From Elysia crispata (lineage: Eukaryota; Mollusca; Gastropoda; Plakobranchidae), in NCBI GenBank assembly GCA_033675545.1, contig JAWDGP010005047.1:271001-335000 (forward strand): a DNA stretch of 64,000 bases, written 5' to 3'. Position 1 is the first letter of the stretch, and every line of letters starts with the position of its first letter. Both the position numbers and the translations under genes were made by a program. Of this stretch, positions 10,399-22,859 are shown in pieces. A model generated the notes under the pieces. That model was not told the origin of the DNA. It did not search any database and was given only the letters and a program-made list of their open reading frames with translations.

Positions 10399-13300
10399 TC
10401 ATAAATATTTAAAAGATCCTTTTGCATTGACACTTCTTGTTGCTTCTTTATTGTAGTGATCCATCAAAGCCTATTTATTGAAAAAAAGTGAGACAAAAAG
10501 AAAAAGATAGTCGTAATGATATGTCCATAACATGAATAGGTTGGACTAAATAAGGGTCATCTGCAGCCTTTCTTTATTTAAATGGGCTTTCAAAGTTAAA
10601 AAAAAAAAAAGAAAATCTGAGGCTAGCCTGCCCTTGAGGTTAATATTGGTCTATACGTAGGCCTATAGAAAAACTGCTTAGATGACCTACGTAAAAACTC
10701 CTGGCTATTCCCTCTCTACCTCTAGTCCCTAAACTTCCACACAAATCTTATAGAAAAACTTGAATTTATTTGTCATGCCAACAGCATGCCTGGTTAGATG
10801 GGATTTGAACTCAAATGATCCAGCACTAGGCTGGACTTGAAATTCCTTAATATCATTCCATTGATTGATCTAAGTAACTGGCTGACATCCCTACCATCAA
10901 TTGATGCGACCAGTTTTCTCTTATGATCTAGTTGCCCCTTTTTTAAAAAAATTTGCTATACCAGCAAGCCTTCTTGACTTTCAAGAGGTGAGCCTAGACA
11001 GATTTCTATTGTCATGTGGGACCAGCCAAATCTGTTTGCTAACATTCTCTGTGAAGTGTAAGCTAGGTTGATCTTGTTAAACTTGTATGTGCTACTTAAA
11101 GACAACTGGTACATGATGCATTTAATTTAAACAGGCTTAAGAGGTGATTCAAATGAGGAGAGTAGTGTTACTTAAGCTTCTGACACAAGATCAAAGTCTA
11201 TGGTGTATTGTTTCCCACTCAAAGAGGCTGCCTTACATTATTTGTTTAAAGATTTACTTGCAGCTGCACACCTGCTGTTTCTATACATGACTGAAATTTG
11301 ACACTGTAAGATCTACAAATGTTTTAACAGATACATTTTGTAAAGCCATGATGTGATTCATTTCTTATCAATCTCAGTTTCTTTGAAGAGTGCATGGGAG
11401 ATTGTTACAAAATACAGAATTATAGCTTAAGTAATCCTAGCTAGGGTCATGCTTGTCATTAATATCACATTGTATATTATAAAAATATAAAATCTCATGC
11501 AGTTATGGTAGCCTATAATATTATATCAATGTAGTTCTTTAGGTAAAACAAGCAATGCTAACAAAGGCAAGCAAAGGTAAATGATGAGCAAAGCTTATAA
11601 ATACAATATTGATAAGGTGGAACAATGAATGAATGAATGAATGTTATATAACTTTGCACTAGTTTGAAGAAAACAGAAATATATATTAAGAATCAACAGG
11701 GAAAAACAGATGATTCAGACAAATTCAAAATTTCATGGGATCCAATTTCCGCCTAATTGTCCTTCACTGAAAAGCACCGAGTTTTCAGAATTACAAAAAA
11801 AAAGTGCTCATTAAAACAACTTACCTTTTTGTAATTTTCCTGATTTTTCCACAGGTCAGCTGCGTGAGCATTTAGAGGGCTGTCAATATTTGGCTCTGAC
11901 CGAAAAAAAATAAAACTGTTTCAATACTACAAATTAAACTGTGAGAAATTTTTATGACAGAGTCAAATTCGTAAGAGAGCTTTTACATTAAAAAAAATAA
12001 ATAAATAAAGTTTGAAATTACCTTAGCAATGTTTTTCAATACACGCAATCAGAAAAAAAAGTTACCCATTAACCTAACATATTATATGTGAATATAATTT
12101 TCAATTAAACAAGTTTGATAATGAAATATATATGAGCAATTCTCAAAAGGTCAATTGTAGCCTTGTTGGATGACTTCATGTATGTTTTTTTCCGATTTGA
12201 AAAAGATTTTTTTTAATAAAAATGATAATGTATTCTTCCAAGCAGATGTTGAGGAGATAGCAAGTATAGTTTGGTATACCTTTAGAACCACATAATTTAA
12301 TTCTGTTCAGTTTTGTATTAAATCATTTTGTAAAAAAAACAGCCACATAAAATACTGGTGTTTTTACAAAGTGGCCAATTATGTTATAAAACCCATATAT
12401 TTTTTTCATACAGTAGCTTTTCACATAAAAACAGAACTAACAGAGAGCAGCAGAACAGATCAGCTGTTATAAAAGTCTAGCTAGCTTGCTACATGCTTGT
12501 ACAGAGAAGAGTGCTAAAAATAGAATTCACTTCTCTATAATTAACAGGGTGAATGCAAACTCTTAAATCTAATTGGGCCTCTGATAACAAACTAGGTCGT
12601 TTCATGTCAAGCTTTAACGTTCAGAATATACTTCATTCCTTGTTTACTTTCACTTCCTGGACAAAACCATTGTTGTCAAGTTCATCGGAAATGACCTCTT
12701 TCTTCCCATAAAATCTGCTTCATTTATTGCTAGTCTCAATAGTCAAAGGGGCAATTCATTACCATTTCTGTCATCGCTGTGGTAGAATAAGGTCCAGAAA
12801 AAAAAAAGTTCCTGACCATAATGTTCAGAAGCATTCAAGCCCCATATAAATCTGAACTGCTGTTTTGGACGTTTTTGTTTGAAGTACTTGTTTCAAAAGA
12901 TTTCATCTTTTTATTTTTTAGATAAATCTAAGCATGTCGGCAACAAATATTAACTGGGCATTAACATGGTTCTTACAATGTTATGCATGATGACGCAAAT
13001 AGGTCTATTACTACCGTTTCTTATGGGCTTTTAAAGCGTTATTTTAACTAATTCTTAATTCTAAGGTAGGAAAAGTTTTTAGGTTAGTTTCAGCTTGATT
13101 ATTATTTACAACAACGTGTGAACTAATGTAGATCTATGTTCTTCACGATCTTCCTGGTGTTACAATGACAAAAAGTTATGTCACTGTAGCACTTGGAAGA
13201 ACAAAATGTTCACAGATTGGTTTGTTGAATCTTTATCAACATTATAGAAATTCTAGTCTCTAGCTCTTGATGACGAACCATCAATGGAGGCAGTTTACAT

Positions 13301-14268
13301 TGAAATCTAAATCTATGTAAAAGCTGCAAACACAAAATTCTGGAACAAGTTCTTCCCAATGTTACAATGACAGACAAATTGTGTATGCCTACTTATTTGT
13401 ACACTTTTTATCAATATTATAGATCCATTAGCTTAAGCTCTTCCATCTTACTCAGAATTTTTATAAGTTTAAAAGCTCCAAACAAAAAATTCTGGAACAA
13501 GTTCTTCCTGTTGTTGCAGTAACAAAAATTGACATCAGTTACACCCATTAACTATGACTTAGTCTTGCTATTCAATTGTAATATTCTAATGAATGATAAG
13601 ATCTATTTTCTAACTCAAAGTACTAATGGTATGGTTTGTTTAGCTTATGGTGTAGCAAAACTTCAATGGTTTTATGTCAACAGTAACATTGGGAAGATCA
13701 CGCTGTATTGATGAAATGTGAAAAAAATTCAATGTTTTTTTTTAAATATTTGTCTCTTTTTGTTTATTTTCACACATTGATACCTTACATTACCTTTTAT
13801 TTTCTTTGGTTCTTTGTAGTGTATAATTTTGAGAATAGTTGTTTTTGAGTCAGTCTCTTGCATCAATATTTGTAAGGTGTAAGTAAAGTCCAGGATTTTT
13901 TTCTTCTTTGTCAGTTGGCACCTTTCATATCAGTAACCAACATCTGGAAAAACCACGAAGTGTCAATCTCTGTTCATTTTGTGATCTTATCTATGAAAAT
14001 ACACACAAAGTACAAGGAACCAACCTCCTAACAGACTCTGGATTGAAAGAAGCACTGTGCGGACATCATAAAGAGCTGACCATTTCTCTTTGAGGATATC
14101 AAGACAGATGTTGCCATGACTGTCTACATTGGGGTGATAGCAAGGAGTCTCAAATTTAACTTTCATAGCTTCAATTGGATAATGATCAGGAAACGTCAAG
14201 GACAATTTGTATCTGAGACCCTCGTATACCTGTAGTGATATAAATCATTTAAAGAAATGTAGAAAGAA

Positions 14269-14340
<72 letters not shown>

Positions 14341-17300
14341 TTCAAAGAAATCTAATGAAAGTTGTTAGGAGGCATATGGTTCTATTGACAGAGATGACTT
14401 TCATAGTCTAACTTCTTTTTTGCCTATAAATTGAATTTAAAACAATTAATTTTCATCAATTTAATTAAAGTAATTTGAATCTCAAAAACTAGGAAAATAA
14501 TATTGCTTTCTGTTTACAATGTTATGGTCTACAAAAAGACTAGATAAATGAGATTTATGTTTTGAATTTCATTCATCAAAATCCAACACATTTCTATCTT
14601 GAACATAAGGACAGAGACGGAGTTAAATGTGTAAATTTATTTGACACAGTCTAGAATATTTACCAATTGCAAACTAAGTAAAATTCAATTGAAACAACTT
14701 AAATTAAGATTTAACTCTTTTACTAGTGATAAATGGTTGGTCTATGAATTAAAAAACTGAATGAGATACAGAGAAAAGAGAAATGTATTTAATTTTACGC
14801 AGACTCCATCATTATGTAAATGTTTAAACAGAGTTTGGTAAACAAGAACAAAATGTGAATGACTTTGTGTAAGACTACTTACTGTTCCTTTCCCTCCCTC
14901 TATGGTACCAATCCATCTGAACATATTGTCTCCATCTGGGAAAGCAGATATTCCTGAGCTTCCTGACATCTTGAAAAAATTAGTTCCATTGAGTTTTGGG
15001 AGCAAGAAATAAATTATATTTTCCAAGAGATGCTAGCTTGATATTAAAAAAAAAAACCCAATGGGTCTGGCATATTAAGCAGTACAGATTAAACTGCAGC
15101 TTCAACATTTTAAAGCAGATGATCAGACATGATTTTTGACGAAGTTATGTTGATCCTTTTTATATTTAAAAATGCTATAATTACAGAATAAATCTATAAA
15201 AAAAGCTAAGCTTTGAGCATATTTCAATATATTATATATACCTCAGACAAATCACACATGCATGGTAAGCTTACCATAAGGGTTCTCAGTTCTTTTTGCA
15301 ATCTGGAGATAAAAATGAGCAATATTATGCCTTTATATACTTATTAATTTAACAAAGTTGAGTATTAACAGGCAGCTCTGGCAGTGAAAACAAAAAGAAC
15401 ATCTAAGATGTACAACAAAAAACTACATACTAAAATTTGTTAAAACATACCTTTGGTTTACTTATATATAGCTAAGTTTGGGAAGAGGCCTCACTTTCAT
15501 GCATTTTGTCCCATTGAATAAAAATAAGATATTTGCTTTTCTCTCTTTTTATCACATGGCCGGTTTGCTTGACTTTTGTGTATTTACTTACAGGTGATCT
15601 TGCTGTGTCAGCTTCTCACAACACTGTTTCGTTTGATTTCTTTGCAGTCCATGAAATTTGTACCATTTTCCATAAGAAACACATTTCTTTTCTAGTTATT
15701 TTGAAATTGTCCAGGCCTTACTAACAATTTAATCCAACCAGACTTTAGGTTAAACATTACCATCAGTCCTCTAGGTTCTAGCAATATGGAGACTGCCCCA
15801 TTAATAGCTGTTTATCTGTGCTCTTTTGAGATGCATATGGGTAACCTTGTCAAACCTGAGCATATTTTTATTATTTTCACAGAATTTTTTGTATCAACGT
15901 CATTCTCCAATTAGGAATTCCAAACACACTTTGTTTGATGAGCTTTGTAAGTCTATTATTTCTATTTTTGTGATAGTTTTATTAGATATTAGTAGAAGAA
16001 AAGGTTTGAAAGTATGTTGAGTGAATAGATTATAGTATTTAATCAAATATGAACATTGTTTCATGTATGTTTGTGAGATGACTGTTGAGAGGCAGTAAGC
16101 TAAATCACAATTTATATTATGTGTGCTGTGAGCTGAACACCGGGCTCAGTTTACCTTGGGTCACAGATTCCTTTAACAAGCCGGTAGCCCCTCTGTGTTA
16201 GTATTTCATATCAGCAGCAAATCAATTTCTTGTGTCATTATTAACTATTTTGTTGCCTCATAACCGGTTTTGTTTTTGCTTTTATCTGGTACTTTAAGGA
16301 TCAAATAAAAGCTTGTTCTCCTCTTAAAAATTCACTATTTTTACTTCTCTTCTAACCATATTTACTTTCTATGCCAGGCCTATTTTTTTGAGATGTACTT
16401 TATGAGTGGTCTATAATAACTATTGGTAGGTTTTTAATTAAAAAAAAAAAACCAATTAAAACTTATAAGTTATTGTAACGATAAATTTGCATGATACTTC
16501 ATTGATCTTATTAAGAAGTGATGCAATTTATATAGACTGCAAAGTCAAATTTGTTTAATTGGCTACAAAATATAAAATTTGTTTCAAATGTGAAAAAGCG
16601 TTCATATTCTTTCTTACGAGTTGCTAATTAAGATATATATGAACGTTATTTTTTTTATCTCTTTTTTTCTTTGTAGATAATGAAGCATAGTACTTCATAT
16701 CTAATGTTTAAATAAACTGTGCAGCATTTGTGGTGCAAGAAATATGAAGTCCAAAGCAAAAATATAAACAATTAGATTATAATCATTATTTGAGATCCGA
16801 TTCAATTCCGAACTCCTATATATATATATATCAAGTAAATACTGATGACAACTTCTTGACGCTCATTTGCAAACACTCTGTTGTGCACAACGTATTTATC
16901 ATGCTTTGTGATTGAAACTTCTGGATGGGTAGTGAAATGTGTCAGAGACACTGAGGCTTAGTGGACAAATTTTGATGAGCATCTGATCATCAATGACTTC
17001 CTTGTGTGTTTCAAATTGATAAACCAATGTATTGGATGTGTGAAATAGAAACCAACGCTATTTCAGTATAAATTACAAAGGTGTGAAGGAAAACAGACTA
17101 AACAATGAATATCAGTTGAGGCTTGTCAAAAACTGTCAGAAACTATAATCATCAAATGACTCCCATGGTTACAATAAACTGTGCTGAGGATGAAAACTAC
17201 GAACAATATTAACTTTAAAGTTTGAGATATCAACTTCAGGTTAACAGTTTCACTCACTGATGTAGTTTTCAGTACATATAATGATATATAGAAAAATAGA

Positions 17301-18313
17301 AAAAAAAGTGACAGACAAAACATTTTAATAAAAAGTGGGACAAAAGGAAGGGTACATAAGCTCAAAACTCGCTCTTGCTTTGAAATAAACTACGGGGCTA
17401 AGATGACATCAATAGAGACAAAGAAGTGAAAAAAAATTTATGGCTTGTAATTGTCCCTAGCAAGCAAATTGAGATAGAAATTCCTGGATAAGAAGTAGAT
17501 GGAAATGTAACAAAGAAAATAAAGATGGCCTCTGAGGCAGGAACAACTTTGAAAGAACCTGTCCCTCTTGATCACAATCTTTCAGATGTCCTCCAAACAC
17601 ATAGAAAAGAGGGATATTATCGTTACATCACAATAGTATTCCAGAAGATCAGTTATGGGAGAAATTGAGGGGGGTATAGCTTAGCACAATGGCTATACAA
17701 TATCTTAAAAGTGCTACTCAACTGTGTGAACTTTATGAAAATTTATAAAAAAAATTTGTTGTTGGTTTTTTTTCAAAGACCCTAATTAATTATTGTTTCA
17801 AGGTAAATTGATAAAATACTCTTCACATACCTATTCAGCTCATTCTTCTAGTTTTCAGAACTAAGATTTAAAAAGCTTGAGCTTAAGACCTAGTAACCCC
17901 AATCAGGCTAGTGTTGAATCGAGTGGTATATTACTGTTAACAGATAGCTATGGTGAGGCTGTCAAAGGAAATTAGGAATGAGACAGAGTTTGGTACGCCA
18001 ATAAACTCAGAATTTCATTAAACATACAGAAATATTAGGCATTAAAGAGAAGTTTTACATCTTTCAAATAGTTACTAATTCAAAGCAAGTCTAAGAAATT
18101 TGTGCATGAAAAGCCAGATGCTTTGGCACATAACAATTATGAGTCTCTGGCAACAGATGGGGCTTGGATATATGGTGAAACTAAGACCTTGGGTCGAAGA
18201 AGGATAATATTTCTGTCCTTTTTTTTTAGCAGCAGTCACCATGCATAGCTTGTTTACCTTTTCGTCACATTCCCGGCAGTTGTCTTAGATGTTGCAGCGG
18301 CAGAGTGTGCCAT
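10399..18313 (-). CDS. UBE2C: Ubiquitin-conjugating enzyme E2 C, complete, six coding exons
   Basis: This is the E2 of the anaphase-promoting complex; it starts K11-linked ubiquitin chains on mitotic substrates such as cyclin B and securin. Exons in order are 18258-18313, 15275-15302, 14883-14969, 14025-14229, 11825-11895 and 10399-10470. They total 519 bases and 172 aa, with every junction GT-AG and in phase (the human protein is 179 aa). The N-terminal extension is [19 protein letters not shown]. Next comes [20 protein letters not shown], the start of the UBC fold. HPN is at residues 89-91 and the catalytic Cys is C99 in [27 protein letters not shown] and [16 protein letters not shown] are family hallmarks. 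The tail after NYKK is [20 protein letters not shown] plus KYL, longer than and divergent from vertebrate tails. The last exon is the least certain part, chosen because [11 protein letters not shown] aligns with the expected final helix and closes with TGA. Confidence 0.93.
10780..10850 (-). repeat. Possible tRNA-derived SINE fragment (B-box only)
   Basis: On the minus strand GAGTTCAAATCCCATCT resembles a tRNA T-arm/B-box. No convincing A-box lies upstream, so this may be a truncated SINE or chance. It is in the last UBE2C intron. Confidence 0.25.
11896..14024. other. UBE2C intron with degenerate three-unit repeat
   Basis: No exon is seen here. Three diverged units of about 150-170 bases occupy about 13140-13560. 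They share TTCTGGAACAAGTTCTTCC, TGTTACAATGACA and TTTATCAA(C/T)ATTATAGA in that order. Confidence 0.45.
14025..14229 (-). CDS. UBE2C: UBE2C catalytic exon
   Basis: This exon (68 codons plus one base) carries the E2 core: [18 protein letters not shown], then [16 protein letters not shown], the active-site Cys in [10 protein letters not shown], and [18 protein letters not shown]. The acceptor is CAG/GTATAC and the donor GGAG/GTTGGT. All expected catalytic-site residues are present. Confidence 0.95.
14270..14336. repeat. (TA)n microsatellite
   Basis: About 65 bases of almost pure alternating TA with one early C, in the UBE2C intron just upstream of the catalytic exon. Confidence 0.95.
15545..15790. 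repeat. Dispersed repeat D, copy 1
   Basis: This stretch aligns with about 26720-26950. Shared strings include TGTGTCAGCTTCTC, GTTTGATTTCTTTGCAGTCC (followed by ATGA) and AAATTGTCCAGGCCT. The class is unknown; there are no clear inverted ends. Confidence 0.6.
15791..18257. other. First UBE2C coding intron, no further feature
   Basis: AT-rich, with a short TA run near 16820. No exon, RNA gene or definable transposon was recognised. Confidence 0.4.
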
Positions 18314-18331
18314 ACTGAACTACTAGTTAAA
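18258..18331 (-). CDS. UBE2C: UBE2C first coding exon with 5' UTR splice acceptor
   Basis: The ATG is at 18313-18311. Eighteen bases upstream on the minus strand is a strong pyrimidine tract ending in CAG (TTTTTTTTCTTGTTTTTCAG, boundary 18331/18332), so an untranslated exon is probably spliced on upstream. A donor-like CCGCGG/GTAATT near 19471 on the minus strand is one candidate partner. Coding bases are 18258-18313. Confidence 0.6.
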
Positions 18332-19079
18332 CTGAAAAACAAGAAAAAAAATGCAATTTCTGATAATTCTTATCATTTCCATTAATCCATGACATATTGA
18401 ATTTTTATAAACATTCTTAAATTAATAAAACCGCAAAAAAAATACTGCAAAATTAATAGGTACACAAAATATATATAATTGACAGTGTCATAGCTTTTGT
18501 CTGCCGTACCAAGAGCCTACAGAGTAAAACTTTTTGTAATCTTCCTGATAAAAGTCATTTGTAAATGGAGAAATTGGATCTGCTAAAGACCTAAAAGAGA
18601 CCAATTATTCCTACTTCCAATTAAGTTTATAATATAAGCTGAGAATGTGAACTTAAACTAAGAAGAAATGTGAATTTCTGTTTAATACTTTCATTCAAAA
18701 TATTTAAGTTAAATCACTCAATTAAATGGGTCTTTATTCCATGGATTTTACAATTGCATGAGTAGTTCCACATGTAACACACTGTATGTTACACTTGATC
18801 AGTATTCATATGAAGGTATGGATTTAATTTTAGTCTAAATGATAGACCAAATTAGCCAAAAACCTTTTGACTTGACAAGCAAAAAAATTTGTAAATGTAG
18901 AAGCCATGCTATAGGCAAGAGACTTAATCTATATCAAGTTCTTATAACTGTAGATGCGGACTATTTAACGGTACATAAATTTATAATAAAGAGTTTGGAA
19001 ATTGCACGGAAATGCCTCTACTGAAGAAGTTGACCTTCGATTTTTGCAACCTAATAATTTGATTAAATTTTATTTTAAT

Positions 19080-19260
19080 ATGCAGTGAAATTCTAAATTC
19101 TAGATTAGAAGTAGATCTAGATCTAGATGATAGTCTACAACCCGAGTGTCTATGCTTTTATGCTAATCTAGATTCTAGATCTAGATCTAGATCTAGAGTA
19201 GATCTCTAGAAATAGATTCAGTATCACTGATTACCGGTACTATAGATCTAAATTGAATTG
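19080..19260. repeat. TCTAGA/AGATCT-rich low-complexity block
   Basis: Repeated CTAGATCTAGAT strings, partly palindromic. The same motif recurs at about 47900-47930, 56015-56040 and 56590-56625. Confidence 0.6.
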
Positions 19261-19877
19261 GTATCATATGCTTATAAAAATATAAACATGAAATAACATA
19301 GAATTCAGACATGTCTAGCTCTAGATTTAGATTATTGATATTTTAAGTTACTAAAAATTTGGATGATCCCAGGGTCGTTGTTGGTCGATCAGAACAATGC
19401 CACCATGAAAATTTCGAATTGGAAGAATTTCGTTGCTTTTCGAGTTCATGTTTTAACTGTTTAAAATTACCCGCGGGATGTTTCGCAAAACTGTGAATTT
19501 TAGTACAAATATCAACTTTTTACTCTTCTTACATTGTTTTTACCAATATGATGAGGTAAAACATGGGATTGTGTCATCAAATCAAGTGTATAATACGTAA
19601 CTTTTAATTGATATTTGCTTAAAATATTATGCGCTGAGATGTGTGTTTACTAAAGCAAATGCGACATCAGGTGAAAAAGTACATCAGTAATGGGGATTCC
19701 AAATTCACATTATAAGGTGCGCTGTGAAAATACAACTCACTCACTTTTTATTTCAGCCCTGTACAAATCATATACAGCCATGCGAGTGTCTTAATGAATT
19801 TGTTTTTCTTTTTGCCAAATTCTTTGGCAGGTCTTTGATGTTTTTTTTTTCGCTTAATCCTTTCCGATTCCCCTCAA

Positions 19878-19935
19878 TCTGTCTGTCTGTCTGTCTGTCT
19901 CTGTCTCTCTCCCTCCCCTCCCCCCTTTCTGCTTC
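19878..19935. repeat. (TCTG)n and C/T-rich simple repeat
   Basis: CTGTCTGTCTGTCTG followed by CT and C-rich sequence. Confidence 0.85.
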
Positions 19936-20102
19936 CTTCCTCTCACTCACCCTCGCCATCTATCTTGGCCTGCCTATGTTATCTCTCCCTCACCCATACT
20001 AGCTATCTTTCTTTCCTTATCTGTTTAAAACACCGCTATGAATAATACATATTTCATTATAAATTTTTGTTTACAAGGACAAAGTGATATTTCTTCTAAA
20101 AT

Positions 20103-20103
<1 letters not shown>

Positions 20104-20186
<83 letters not shown>

Positions 20187-20200
20187 TCTGTCTGTCGCTC
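20104..20200. repeat. (CT)n microsatellite
   Basis: About 80 bases of pure CT that decay into CTGT. The Ser-Leu and Arg-Glu open frames over it are artefacts of the dinucleotide. Confidence 0.95.
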
Positions 20201-20280
20201 TTTCGAAAGTCCTCTTCAGCCCTGTGCGATGTTGAAGAATCTTTGGAGAACTCAACACGTACACCAAGACCATGATTAGT

Positions 20281-20755
20281 CATGTTTCGCAGATTGAGTT
20301 ATGTACCGTAAGCATGAGTCATAACGTAACAAACACGTGGTTTCCCTAGTGATGTGTGCAAATCGGCCTGCGTTATTTACATCGGAAGCCGCAAGCGAGT
20401 GTTAGGCCTGGTCAGTCTGGTCAGCTGTTTAGACCAGTAAAATCTGCTGCTGCTGCTGGTATAACTGTCTCGGATCATGTGATTGTTATGTAATGTAACT
20501 GTGTGAGCATGCAGTGGAGCAGTGGAAACACACTCTCCATAGCGCGCTTGCACCTGGTCCAGGCTAGTACTATACTCAGTACCGGTAGCATTAGAGCATC
20601 GCTGGCAGTCATCATGTAACAATTACATAACAGTTACGTTCACGGTGAGAGGGCTAGCATTTTTGCGAAAAGCGATTCTGCTACGTACCGCTGGGTGGGA
20701 GGAGTTTAGGCAAATGATGTTAGTCAGTCTAAAAATATTACGTCGTATTCTAGCT
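20281..20755. repeat. Long direct repeat R1, copy 1 (LTR-like or dispersed element)
   Basis: The 475 bases beginning CATGTTTCGCAGATTGAG and ending near TCTAGCT are matched almost base for base by 24587-25058, about 95% by eye. The copies share motifs such as TAACAATTACATAACAGTTAC-like near-palindromes and GCTGGGTGGGA. Both contain a minus-strand open frame of about 80 codons with the same peptide (QVQARYGECVSTAPLHAHT). That could be sequence shared through recency rather than selection. Confidence 0.85.
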
Positions 20756-21029
20756 CATTTTTACTTTGATGTAGTACTAATGAAAACTTGCTGAATTCTT
20801 CCTTCCCAGCCAGGGCATTTATAAACTGATTTAGTTAAGATACTTTTTTCCTGCCTTTAGCTTAGACGCTTTGTTTTCCAGCATAAAAAAAAAATATTTT
20901 CTGACAAATAATCCCATTTCTTTTCAATACTTCATATACACACAATTTGAATGAAAATGATTTTTGTATTTTCTTTTTCAATTTGTTTTCTCCATTTTTA
21001 TAATAATTCTGATCATGATATCATGGTTA

Positions 21030-21460
21030 GAGATCACAAAAGGCGGAGATGCAAACACCTGAACTTAAAGACCACGAAGAGAAACTGGAAGAGATACTTC
21101 CGAGCCTTAAGCTAGAGATAGTCATGAACAGGTAAGAAAAAGACCCGGAACACTGAAGCATTCATGTGCACAAGAACAACATGGATCAGGAACTGAAGAT
21201 TAAAAACAGGGGAGGGGTGTACAAAACATGTTGTAATAAGTCCTGTCATGATACATTGTATTATATTTCTATATCACAGAGACAGAAGCCGCAAAGACCA
21301 GTCCAGAGGTTTAGGTCCAAGAAGAATAGCTGGAAGAGAGCCTTGGCCTGTAAAGCTAAGATCTCCACGTTCAGGAGACAAGATAAGAGAAAGGAAAGAC
21401 CTGGAGGACTGAAAAGTTGATTCATTCAAGAACTACATGGACCAGGAACACTGATGAGTC
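21030..21460 (+). repeat. Degenerate tandem duplication with coding-like, splice-like signals
   Basis: Two diverged copies (about 21030-21190 and 21270-21460) share a purine-rich stretch ending GA..CTGGAAGAG, then GAACACTGA and ACATGGA.CAGGAAC. Copy 1 can be read MQTPELKDHEEKLEEILPSL followed by KLEIVMNR up to an AG/GTAAG donor; copy 2 after ATATCACAG continues in phase to a TGA. I do not recognise the peptide. It may be a decayed mobile-element gene. Confidence 0.35.
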
Positions 21461-21840
21461 GTAGTACGATAAATCACATTCTAGAATGTGTCTGTGGATG
21501 AGTGAAAAAAAATATTGTTCCCTTATGTAAAAATTTCTCCTTAAAAATGATTGATAATCCTGAACGGGAGAAAGGATTCCTCCATTCTCCCTAATTAATA
21601 AGAGGTTTAATCGTAGGTTTAAAACAAACAATAATAAAAAAAAAAGTTTGTTCAGTTATATTTATTGTATTATTAGATAGATTTTTTAAAATGTCCAGCT
21701 TTACTTCTATCTAAATCTGTAAAGTATGTTCTATTTAGATTGATACGAAAATCTATGTCAGTTCTTGATGTGATTAAATTTGCTCTTGAATCAAATAATT
21801 GTGTGTAATTCTTATCATAAACTGACTTTAAATTATATCT
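21422..21840. repeat. Direct repeat R2, copy 1
   Basis: This matches about 22860-23250 with moderate divergence. Shared landmarks are CTAGAATGTGTCTGTG, TTAAAAATGATTGATAATC, AATTGATAAGAGGTTTAAT and AATCTATGTCAG.TCTT. Minus-strand frames of both copies read NGGILS.VQDYQSFLR and IHRHIL.C, perhaps the remnant of one gene. Confidence 0.75.
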
Positions 21841-22399
21841 GATTTATTTTAAATACAATATATTTAAAATTTAACAAATACCTAGTCTTTATTAGGCTCA
21901 GGTTTTACCCCATATTAATCTTTCTTTTTTGTGATTCCTTTTCAGAAGTAAAACGTGGGACCTTGTTTGAATCCTCAAAGCTTTCTTAGCATCCAGTTTC
22001 TATTTCTCTTCATACCGCATTTAAAGAGCACAAGAAAAAATATGTTTACTGGAGCAAAAGCCTAATTAATGATCGTTAGGAAAAAAATCTGATGTGAAAT
22101 ACCAAATGTGTTTAATTGTAATGCAATGTTAATTGAAAGTCAAACAGATTAAAGATAATTTAACAGGCAATGATCTTATATGTATTATCTCTTTTAATAT
22201 ATCAACATACGTAACAATGTCATATTCGTTTGTATCATTTACATAAATTCCATTGATGTTATTTTTAAAACACTGTATTATGTGTCTTAGACCCACCATA
22301 CCCACAGTAGGAATGCTAGGCGTTGCACAAGATAATTACATGTTCAAGGCATTCTGCGCTGTATTTCTTACATACCACACACGCAGTGGGAAAACAAGG

Positions 22400-22520
22400 G
22401 GTGGTGCGTAAGTTTCGGAAATTTTGAGCTCACGCGGTCACGGGGTCAATACGCTGAGCGACACGTCGCGACATATTGCATCAACCAGTTGACTCAGTCG
22501 CGCTCATCGTGCGAAAAAAT
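22400..22520. other. CpG-dense patch
   Basis: About 100 bases hold more than ten CpG dinucleotides (for example ACACGTCGCGAC and CAGTCGCGCTCATCGTGCG) in an otherwise CpG-poor interval. Its function is unknown. Confidence 0.5.
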
Positions 22521-22859
22521 GTATAGAGTGAAAGCAAAACAATGGGAGGAAAAAGTGAAAACCCAATGACAGCCACACGTCCACATGAGCATATAACCCA
22601 GATAGTTTTTTTTGTTTTTTTTTTAAATTTAATTTTCTTTTCTTATGCTGAAACTGATTGAAAAACGGTCCCACGTTTGTTGTCTCAACAAAGTCTTGTT
22701 CTAGATTTAGTTAATTACAAGCCAGAGGTCATACACAGAGAAAACACGGTCCAACATTGCTCTTCGATCCATTGGCTACCTTTCAGGGTGGCCGCCGTTT
22801 TGGACTTTGTTGATTTTGTCTGTTAAATCGATCCAGGAAAAACAATTTTGTCTGAATGG

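Noticed and set aside
11275-11330. Alternative last exon for UBE2C
   Set aside because: Acceptor-like CAG sites here give tails without the conserved final helix pattern; the 10399-10470 exon fits better.
19724-20002. 92-codon Ser/Leu-rich open frame
   Set aside because: Depends on the (TCTG)n and CT-rich tract.
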